From assembly GCA_031310005.1 (NCBI GenBank), contig CM062379.1, positions 6,138,001 to 6,202,000 of the forward strand: DNA of 64,000 nucleotides, read 5' to 3'. Position 1 is the first letter of the stretch, and each line of letters starts with the position of its first letter. Shown here piece after piece: positions 11,507-20,509 of the stretch. The stretch is from Dactylellina haptotyla. Taxonomy: Eukaryota > Ascomycota > Orbiliomycetes > Orbiliales > Orbiliaceae. The translations under genes were made by a program, and so were the position numbers. The notes below the pieces were generated by a model. The model made no database searches. It saw only the letters and a list, made by a program, of their open reading frames with translations, and had not been told where the DNA came from.

Positions 11507-14500
11507 ATGGCGGACTTCGACAGACAGCAGTTCCTCTCACTGCTGGAGGCTATCCTGCAGCGTACGTAAACTCTTGCTTCGTGTTGCAATGTTGTACAAT
11601 AAGGACCAGGCTAACGTCTCTTCAACCTTTCAGCAAACACTGATATCGTCAAGCAAGCCACGACGACATTACAGAAGGATTTCTTCACCAAGCCACAGTC
11701 GCTACCCATCCTTATTGAGATCCTTGGCGCCCACCAGGAACAGGCCGTTCGTCAGATTGCTGCTGTCCAGGCTTCCAGATTGGTGCCCAACTTCTGGCAA
11801 GGTGGCAACGGAAAGCCTTCTGAACTGGAATCGCAGAAAGATTATATCAGAGAGACTCTTTTGCAGATTGCGGCTAGAGAGCAAGCCGCCATAGTCAAGC
11901 ATGCTACTGCTCGTATCATCTCTTCGATCGCCAGGATCGATTTGCCAGAAGGCAACTGGAACTCGCTCCCGGGGCACCTTCACCAGGCTGCAACTGCTAC
12001 CAATGTTGCAGACCGCGAGCTCGGTCTTTTTATTCTCTTCACACTTATCGAAATCTTCGAGGAGCAGTTCTCGGACAAATGGGCCGACTTCTTCATTTTG
12101 TTCGGACAAACCCTCAACGACCCAGAGAGCTTGCAGGTTCGAGTCTACACGTTGATGGCTCTTGGAAAGATGGGCGAAACCTTCGACGCAGATGAGGATA
12201 CCGATAGCATCAAGAAGTTCAAGGCGCTCCTCCCCCAGATGGTTGAGGTCTTGAAGCAGGTTATCAGCCACGGCGATCCCAAGTTGCTTGACCAATCTTT
12301 TGAGGTCTTTATTAATGCTGTTGGATCCGAGGGTGCACTCATCGGCAACTACCTCAAGGATCTCATTGAATTCATGAAAGGTCTGGCGGAAAATCCAGAA
12401 TACGATGAGGATGTCCGATCTAAGGCCCTCAACTTCCTGTTGACTTGCGTTAGACTGCGCAAGATGAAGGTTCAGTCGATGAAACTGGGCGAGCCTCTCA
12501 CTTTGATGGCAATCAAGATTGCCGCCGAACCACAGGAAGACGACGAAGGTGGTGATGACTCGTCCCCAAGCAGAATCGCCATTTTGATGATTAACTTCCT
12601 CGCCGAGGCTCTCCCACCTTCCCAGGTCGTCGTTCCTCTCATGAGAACTTTGGGACCATACATTTCCAGCGGCAATGCCAACGAGCGAAGAGCCGCTTTA
12701 CTCGCTATCGGATCTTGCGTTGAAGGCGCCCCAGACTTTGTTGCAACACAGATCGACCAGGTCATCCCAGTCATCCACGGCGCACTTTCTGATAGCGATG
12801 TTCAAGTCCGAAAGGCTGCTCTCCACGCCCTTGCGAATCTCGCTGATGAGCTCGGTGAAGATATTGGTCAATTCCATGCCCAGATTGTTCCAATCCTCAT
12901 CCAGATGCTTGACGTCCAGACCGATGGCATCGATATCAAGCGCTCTTGCTGTTACGCCATTGACGCTGTCTTGGGAGAAGTTGATTCCAAGGAAATGCCA
13001 GCATATCTCGAGTCTATTATGCCACGATTGAGCGCTATGTTCACCCAGGATGATATTCCATTGAAGACTGCAGCCGTTGGAGCTATTGCATCAACGGCTC
13101 GTGGATCTGGAGACAAGTTCTTGAGCTACTTCCCAGATACTATGCATGCACTGAGCGCTTGCTTGACCATCAAAGATGGTGAGGATGAACTCAGCTTGAG
13201 ATCCGTCACCTTGGATTGTATGGGTGCCATTGCTGAGGCTGTTGGACCTCAATCTTTCACTCCGTATGTCCAGGACTTGATGAAGGCTGCCGAGGAGTCC
13301 ATCAAACTCGACCATACCCGATTGAGGGAAGGTGTCTTCTCCTTCTGGGCCATTCTCGCCCGCGTCTACAAGGATGAATTCGCTCCATTCTTACAGCCAG
13401 TCGTTGAGACCCTCCTCGAAAGTATCACACAAGCGGAGGCTGAATTGGATCTTGGAGATGACGATGACGAAGCACCGCTTGTTGTTTCCGAGATTGGCGG
13501 AACCAAGCTCGACACGCCTGTTATTATCACCGATATGATCGGAGATGATGAGGAGGATGATGACAGCTGGGAAGATCTTGCCGCCGTTACTGCTGTGTCT
13601 TTGGAGAAGGAGGTCGCCGTCGATGCTATTGGCGAGATCATTTCTCACTGCACTGATGTTATCCCACCAGAGCAACTCAAGAAGTCCGTCGACACCTTGG
13701 TTGACAAGCTTGGCCATATGTACGAGGGTGTCCGCAGAGCTACAATTGATACCCTGTGGAGGACTTATGCTGCATATTGGTCTTCCCAGACTAAGAAGGG
13801 CGTCAACCCACGATGGGAACCAGGTCTGCCATTGAAGGTTCAGCCTGCCGCTGACCTCCAGGCCCTTGGAAACCTCCTCATGACTCGCACTCTTGCTGTC
13901 TGCCTCCAGGAGACCGAAAGAGAGGTTGTTACTGCCGTTGCACACAACCTCGGAGAAACTTTGAAGATCTGTGGTCCATCCCTCTTTGCCAATGAGAAGG
14001 GTGAAATCCTCGAGGAACTTGTTACCGAGACCCTCACACAGATCAGCCTGGTCCTCGGCAAGAAGCACCTTTCTCAACTCGAAATGGATGACGATGGCGA
14101 GCTCTTAGACGGGCTTGAGGAAAGCTCTGAATACGACTGGGTTTTGATCGAGTCTGCCTTTGACTGGCTCCAAGGATTAGCCGCCGCCCTCGGCCCTGCC
14201 TTCGCCACCGCATGGACCAAGCTTGGTCCCGAGGTTCTCAAATACTCTTCCTCAACAGAGAGCATCGAGCGTTCGCACGCTGTTGGTGTTACCGCCGACT
14301 GCATCCGTTACATGCAGGGAGGTGTTACTCCACACACCGCCGCCCTCATGCAAGTCTTGCTACGTAGACTTGGTGACGAGAACTTTGAAGTCAAGTCCAA
14401 TGCTGCTTACGGTATGGGTCTCTTGTGCTTCTACAGCGAAGACAAAGCGGAGGTTGCAAAGAATTATAACGATATCTTCCAGAAACTTGAAGTTTTGTTC

Positions 14501-14926
14501 GAGACCCAGAAGCACAGAGGTCGGGATAACGCATGCGGATGCGTCGCGAGAATGGTCATGGCCAACATTGGTGCTATCTCCGATTTGAGCCAGGCTCTTG
14601 ATGTTTTGATTGGTGTGTTGCCACTCGAGGAGGACTTTGAGGAAAACGAGCCAATCTACTCCATGTTCGTACAGCTTTGTAAGTGTCACTTTCCTCTTGA
14701 ACTTTTGTCTCCCCTTTGTGAAACGCGTGGAAGTCACAACGCTAATGTGTTAAACGTGAATACAGACAAGGATCAGAACCCGACTGTCTTCTCTAAGACC
14801 GATAGACTCCTCCCAATTTTCGAGAAGGTACTCAGCACCCCATACGAGGAAAACAAGAACCCACTTCTTGACTCTACCCGTGGCCAGCTCCAGGAGCTGG
14901 TTACCTTCATCCACCAGAACAAATAG
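11507..14926 (+). CDS. KAP123: Importin beta-like karyopherin Kap123/importin-4
   Basis: A nuclear import receptor for ribosomal proteins and histones H3/H4, acting at the nuclear pore with Ran. Exons are 11507-11561, 11634-14678 and 14766-14926, giving 1086 aa, the usual length. The first exon supplies the conserved start MADFDRQQFLSLLEAILQ. Intron 1 (72 nt) has a GTACGT donor and CTAAC branch. The body is HEAT repeats (for example GAIASTARGSGDKFLSYFP) with an acidic loop at about residues 624-665 rich in Asp/Glu, typical of this subfamily. Intron 2 (14679-14765, GTAAGT, TACAG) is 87 nt and contains no stop codon, so a naive reading continues through it. Splicing restores the conserved sequence VQLYKDQNP. 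The gene converges with the UstYa-type gene. Confidence 0.96.
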
Positions 14927-15296
14927 ACGGTAGACTTGGGTTTTTGCCACGCTTGACTGTCATGACATCTTAGCGAGATTCATTTACACATTTCAAAGAG
15001 CAATGAATGAATGAATAGTCCCCCTTTTTAATCTTTACCCTCGATTACCATTTCTGTTGTTCAACCTACAGGCGTTCCTATTTGAAATTCCTACACGAGT
15101 CCAATCTTCTGTACTACGTGTTGTTCTATTCTGCGTATCTGTTTGTTTCATAGACATTGCGGCTAGGCCGGCATTTCATATTAAAAGTTAATTCTCATTA
15201 CATTTCATTAAAATAACATGACGACATAAATCCCAGATCGCAATAACGAACTATAGACGCGGGTGGTACCATTGCCCTAATTAAACTTTTGCCGCG
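14927..15296. other. Intergenic between convergent KAP123 and UstYa-like genes
   Basis: Only AT-rich 3' flanks of both genes are seen; no gene or repeat. Confidence 0.6.
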
Positions 15297-16550
15297 TCAC
15301 ATACTCGACCAATCAAAATCCCAGGGTGTTTTCGCTTCCTTGAACGCATCCATAATATCTTGGATTGGTGAAGGGAGTTCAATATATTCCTTCGGCCGAA
15401 CGATCTTCCTTAATAGCTCTTCACTAAGCTTATGTTCGTCCTGCCACTTCTTTATCGCCCCGAAATCTCTACATTTCTTGTTGACGCTAAAATCTGGAAA
15501 CGGGTTGACCTGAGTGTTCACCCAGTTCAAAGTTATGACATCCAAATTCGCTTGGCACATAAGATTCTGCAAGATGATCCCAGCACAATGGCTCAGGTGA
15601 ATCCAGTGAAGCCTATTGAGGTTCTTCTTCTTCTTGGCATCAAAATAGTAATCGAAGAAGACCGCTTTTCGCAAGGCGTTCAAACAATGGATTTGGTGAA
15701 TACTATCCAGTTGTGCGAGATGCGTCTCTGGGGGGAAGCCGAGTGACTCCGGAAGTCTAACGGTTTTAGCAGGATCTTTGCCCAGTTTTACAACGTCCAA
15801 GGTGGATATGTTAAACATTGCAACGCGGGAGACTGATTCCCATGCTTCATCGACCTCCGGAGATGGAGGAAGCCGATAGATGGATGGACTTGGGCCGGGA
15901 AAAAGAGATCCGTTTATTTGTTCGACTTTAATAGGAACATTAACCACATCCAAGAGAGGTGCTGTCAAAGGAACAAATTAGTACTTTGGGTCTTAAAATA
16001 GTTGAGAGAATGAGAAATCGGCCAGATATCTGTTGTCTGACCTTTGTTCGAGAAGTCGATTCGTCCCAATACTAACGCATGTATATATCCCTGGCTACCT
16101 GATTTTGCTCCATGCCGTCGACTTACAATAATAGGAAAACGCCGACAACTGACCATTCATTCCTTTAGAATACCAAGGGAACGGTGAATGCGCCAGAAAT
16201 GTCTCATAGTAACAAAACGCCGTGCCAATGAAGAGGGTTATGTTAAAAACAGTGATGCAGGCTTGAATATGGAACCAAGTCCAGCGCCTGCGAGGCCCCT
16301 CAAGCTCAGATAAGGTTGTTTCCGTATCTGTGCTGGCTTCAATTGCTTCTTTTGGGAGGTTGAAATTCAGGAGAGTTTTCTCGCTATCATTGTCCGACTC
16401 GTGGAGTTGTAACTGGCGTAATCTAAGTTTGGATTTTGATTTTGACCTATTGCGCCGGGGCTCCCGGCGGTCAGAGATCATGTTGTATTTCGGGAGAGGT
16501 TGTGTTGCGAGGATATCCATGAGAGTGTTCATAGCTTTGGCTGGCTGCAT
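15297..16550 (-). CDS. UstYa-family (DUF3328) membrane oxidase
   Basis: Proteins of this family catalyse oxidative cyclisation, chlorination or hydroxylation of fungal ribosomal and nonribosomal peptides (UstYa/UstYb of ustiloxin, CctO of cyclochlorotine). Exons on the minus strand are 16550-16154, a small middle exon ending at 16042, and 15961-15297. The middle exon begins at 16071 (363 aa) or 16098 (372 aa); both acceptors keep the frame and neither has a perfect branch site. The start has a CACCATG context. After a basic N-terminal tail comes one membrane segment (about residues 95-117, FHIQACITVFNITLFIGTAF). The globular part carries both family hallmarks, HQIHC and HLSHC (HxxHC), and the usual downstream Cys-Arg-Asp-Phe. 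It is divergent from the precursor-like gene at 18020; this pairing suggests it modifies that peptide. Confidence 0.9.
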
Positions 16551-18019
16551 GGTGAAAAACTAATGAGGAAAGAAATATTGAACGTTTAAGATGAGAGAAA
16601 GAAAAAAAGGGTTCGGATTTCAAAATCTGTTGTAGATTTTGTAGGTTGTATATAATATTAGACTGAGGAGTGGTTATCGAGTGTGTGTCCAACTTCTGTG
16701 TTTCAGTACACACCCGATACCCGATGCGATGGCTGGCGATATTTGGCGGTGGGATCCTAGATAGGATGCTCCACGCGAACCGTCGACTGAAATTCACACC
16801 ACCTATCCAGCCATGGTTTGTCTAACATTCTGCAGCTCGTGCTCAGATGTGCAATTGCAATGCTACTTCCACCTTCTTGGCAAATTAAATATTGCTGTAT
16901 GATAATCCAACATATTAACGCTAGTGCGAGGAAAGTATCGGCGCTTGAGGCACCAATATTGTTGTACAAACATAATGGTCCGGTGTGATTCCTAGCTGCC
17001 ATGAAGTTAGAATAAATTATATCTTGTTAAGAAATACAGGCTAGTTGAGGTCTAGCCAGATCCTATTGTGGACCCTTACACGGCATACACATTTGGCCGC
17101 TTCAACTTCCTCTTTGACATATCTGAAAGCTGGATCTGATTTGTACTGTGGGAAATGCAAGTCATTCGCCAGCCTTATCGGCAGCTTGCCTTGAAGCTTT
17201 GTTCTATGTAGCCCCAGTGAATGAGAATCAGATCTCAAAATAAACAATATCGGGGGGGTGCATGTAACCTGATGAGGCTGAAGAAACGTGCCATTGACAG
17301 CCTAGGCTCAATTAAATCTGGATGCGTTAAGTTTATAAAAGTTTCAACTGATGTACAGCTAAGCTTTCGGTGCAGGGAAAAATTGAGATTGTGTAACTTG
17401 GAAAAATATGCTGTTTGATAAATGGAACACCATAAATGATAGTAAAATGTAAGCATCTTCAGTTCGAAGCTCAAACTTCAAAATTGTGACTAATGTAAAC
17501 TTTAAGATATATCCACTATCCCAAGACTTGGGTGGCAATACTACATTGCTATATAATTTGTCATCTCGGTATTACAATCTATGGGAAGATACGTTATAGT
17601 ACATCCGTCAGTGTTACCTGCCGACGGCTATTGTACCGAGCTCTTCACAGCCGAAGGGGACTTCAAGGTTTGGCGGAAATCCTCTACCTAAAATATCCCT
17701 TCCTTCATCGTAATAGCAAGCTTGATATGAATACTTGGTAGCTATCTCCATATCAAATCGAATGTGATGTCTACCATGAGCAACTCCGAGTCCGAGGCTC
17801 CCTCTAGATTTTGATCTTATATTTTTGACGATGGCTCAGACAAAGGAGTATCATTCCATAAACATGCATAAATACAGCTGGGCCGGCTCCAAAAACTTTC
17901 TCCAAGATACTAATAAACATCATCACCTGGAATCATAACCCTATTTATAAATTTAATCCACCTAGCACCTTTTTTCAATCTCAAGAGCTCTGGCCTAGGT
18001 CAAATCCGCAACTATTCCA
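16551..18019. promoter_or_regulatory. Divergent intergenic region between UstYa-like oxidase and repeat-precursor gene
   Basis: There is no convincing gene here. Candidate control signals are TATA-like sequences on the minus strand near 16648-16656 (about 100 nt from the oxidase start) and on the plus strand at 17946-17952 (about 70 nt from the precursor start). A tandem ACCCGAT duplication sits at 16712-16725, a tandem TCCGAG duplication at 17785-17796, and the dyad GCCGACGGC at 17620-17628. The last two resemble zinc-cluster (Zn2Cys6) factor half-sites. Co-regulation of the two genes is inference. Confidence 0.45.
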
Positions 18020-18674
18020 ATGCATTTTGTAAAGCACTTCTTAATTCTGGCCTTATCTTTACCATTGGCATTTTGCGCTGTGATTCCACTTGAGGGCAGA
18101 GGTCATGATACCAAGAAGGCAATTGAATCTACTGGCGCCCACGAGCTTTATGCTGCGTATGTCCTATAGAATCTAAGATGAACCCTTAGATCATCTTATG
18201 GTTATACTAACAATACCCAGCACCAACCATGTAGATGTTACAAAGAGAGGTCATGATGCCGCGAGCAAAGCGCAAGGTGGAGACGTATACGAGTGAGGAC
18301 TATTCTAATTTGGTGGCTTGGAGATGAAAACTGTATATCTAGATCTAATATTATGAAATTAGCTTCCCGCATATCGCAGTCGACAAGCGTGGCCATGACG
18401 CTGCTGGTAGCAGGATTGCTGGTGGTTCACCAGAGCTCTATGCGTAAGTAATTTCAAGCACCTTACTAAGCACTCCCGAGTTAAGAGACTTTCACTAACC
18501 ATTAATATCGATAATAGAGCTGACCACGTGAGCGTTGAAAAACGAGGCCATATTGATGCTGCAGCACCTGCTGTTGCTCATACCGAAATTTACGCGTAAG
18601 TTTCTCATATTAGCCCAGAAATCATCACCGGAACTAACAATAGAATCAGTTCAGACCATGTCAACGTCGGGTAG
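18020..18674 (+). CDS. Secreted Kex2-processed repeat protein, candidate RiPP (dikaritin-type) precursor
   Basis: Five tiny exons: 18020-18156, 18221-18292, 18363-18443, 18518-18595 and 18644-18674. The protein has 132 aa, or 130 if the last exon starts at 18650. Residues 1-20 form a signal peptide. The rest is a degenerate repeat of the form Tyr-Ala/Asp-x(1-3)-His-Val/Ile-x-Val-x-Lys-Arg-Gly-His-x(0-1)-Asp-Ala, with Lys-Arg at 54-55, 78-79 and 105-106. Tyr occurs at 44, 69, 96 and 122. All four introns are phase 2, have good donors (GTATGT, GTGAGG, GTAAGT, GTAAGT), and fall one or two codons after the Tyr, so each exon is one repeat. Kex2-site repeats with a conserved Tyr are the hallmark of UstA-like precursors, and a DUF3328 oxidase gene lies next to it. 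The first repeat has Gly-Arg in place of Lys-Arg. The function and product are inferred; the peptide is not one I recognise. Confidence 0.8.
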
Positions 18675-19410
18675 CTTGATGGGCAAGCTGAGAAAGGCAC
18701 GGGCTTTAACGTGTTCAAAGAAATTGGGAGTGGAATATGTATTAGGAGAAAGATATTCGACTCGGGGAATTGAAGCCGAAGAAAATGATTCGCTCAATAT
18801 ACTGGTGCTCCGCATGGTCTTTTTATGAAATTGTAACCATTAGCAGCCTACCATTTAAAGAGATAATTTTCACTACAATATATCTGGTTTTCGGCTGCAA
18901 TTTGCGGATGCTTTGATAAAGATTCTTTGGTGAATATCGTGACATGCGCCTTAGAGACCATCTTGATCGAATATACCTAAGATTTGGGATCCCACAACCC
19001 AGTCTCGTAACCAGACTTGTGCCCACAACCTTGGGAAACTCGAGGAATAGAAATTTAGTGTTGTGCTGGTATGAGTAATGTTGGGGTCACCGTGTTGCAA
19101 TGAGCAAATCGGTTCATCCAATGAAAATGTTTAAAATCTGCACCAAGAGGAGGCTGAGATCTCGGGATACTGCGGCGGGGCTTCAAGAGGAGGGGTACCA
19201 TAGATACAAAGGTTTAGGTCGACGGAGGCTGGGGCTAGACGAATAGCTCTAGTTACTTTAGGGTGGTTGGGCCTCATATCCACCTTAGCTCTCGCACTTG
19301 CCCCGCCAGCAGCTTCCAGCTGATCAGAAGGACAAAGTGGGATCTTGTGTTGCCGAAAGCCTTTAGCCTTCAGGCTTAAGTAGTGCTATCCGAGCCCGAG
19401 CGAGGTAACA
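18675..19410. other. Intergenic, precursor gene to tRNA-Ile
   Basis: No gene, repeat or further RiPP-type exon was found. Confidence 0.55.
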
Positions 19411-19520
19411 AGCCCAATAACTCAGTGGTTAGAGTGTCGTTCTTATATGGGGAATCTGGTGTAAATCAGCTTCATATGCAGGAAATGCGAAGGCCGCGGG
19501 TTCGAATCCCGCTTGGACTA
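19411..19520 (+). tRNA. tRNA-Ile(UAU) with intron
   Basis: A cloverleaf folds with acceptor AGCCCAA/TTGGACT, D stem ACTC/GAGT, anticodon TAT at 19444-19446, and a perfect T stem GCGGG/CCCGC around TTCGAAT. A 37-nt intron (19448-19484) follows position 37, leaving a 73-nt mature tRNA. The intron contains CATATG, which can pair with the anticodon region as expected in pre-tRNA-Ile(UAU). Two non-pairs are visible, C.A at the third acceptor pair and U.U at the base of the anticodon loop, so the gene may be weak or degenerating. Confidence 0.75.
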
Positions 19521-20509
19521 TGATCCAATGAATATCTACCATACTTTTTTGGCAGTCTTTTTTTCCTTTTCGTTCTCGTGGCAGCCTTCTGATGCAACAG
19601 CAAAGTAGCTAAGCACCTAAGAAAGGCAGCTTCGCTGGAAAGGTTCTTTTTGCTTCCCGAAATAGACGGCCAATTGAGCTCGTTTGCGGGTGCATATTGC
19701 GTTGGAACGACAAACAGTTTTTGAGAATGCAACATGCTTCCTGTAACCCTTCTCACTCTTTCGCATTGCTCCAACATTTTGTGCTTTCACTGAGGAGATG
19801 GAAATGGAACAGCTGTCAACATTTACTAGGATAACACGGCTTACAGATGCACAGTGCATGACTGGCTAGCAAGTACAGTTTTGCGGGAGTTTACTAGTTA
19901 GTGTTTCCTCACCATGCTCATTAAAAATATATCGCGGCTCCCAGAAAGGCTGCTGATACACGGCTCCAGGGTATTTCGACATCTGCTTCTAGCTACACAA
20001 GATGGTATCTTTTACATATAAGCTAATGAATCAATATATATTCCATCTAAATGTGTTCCCACGAAAGACTTCTATTGTCTAACTTTTACATTGGCCATGC
20101 CTCGAAGATACTCCTTAGCGCCTCGTGACATTCATGTTGCATATCTATCCTACAATGCATGTCTTGGACAACAGTTGGTTGTCGAGAAAACATTTCGCTC
20201 TAAATACGATCCGTTACTGACAGCGCCAGTGGACCAACATTATAGACAATCAGGTTGGCAAAATACCGTCGCTCTCTGAAACATACAAAGGAAAATAAGG
20301 GGCCTTATCCAGATGCCACCTTAATGATACAAGATTTGTGGTCTCTTGTTCCAGATATCCTTCGAATAGCATCTTCATCCCAAGACATCCAGACTATATA
20401 ACGAGCCATATTCGCTACGACTAATGCTGGATTAATATTTATGCACTCTAAAACAATATTATTTTCTATGCTCTAATTTTGACACATTGTTGCAATTGAA
20501 CTATTCATT
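19521..20509. other. Intergenic, tRNA-Ile to kelch gene
   Basis: AT-rich sequence with no supported gene. A T-rich run just after the tRNA (about 19545-19570) can serve as the Pol III terminator. Confidence 0.5.

Noticed and set aside
16757-17247. Two minus-strand frames between the oxidase and precursor genes
   Set aside because: Short, with no domain or splice model joining them convincingly; left as intergenic, though a degenerate gene cannot be excluded.
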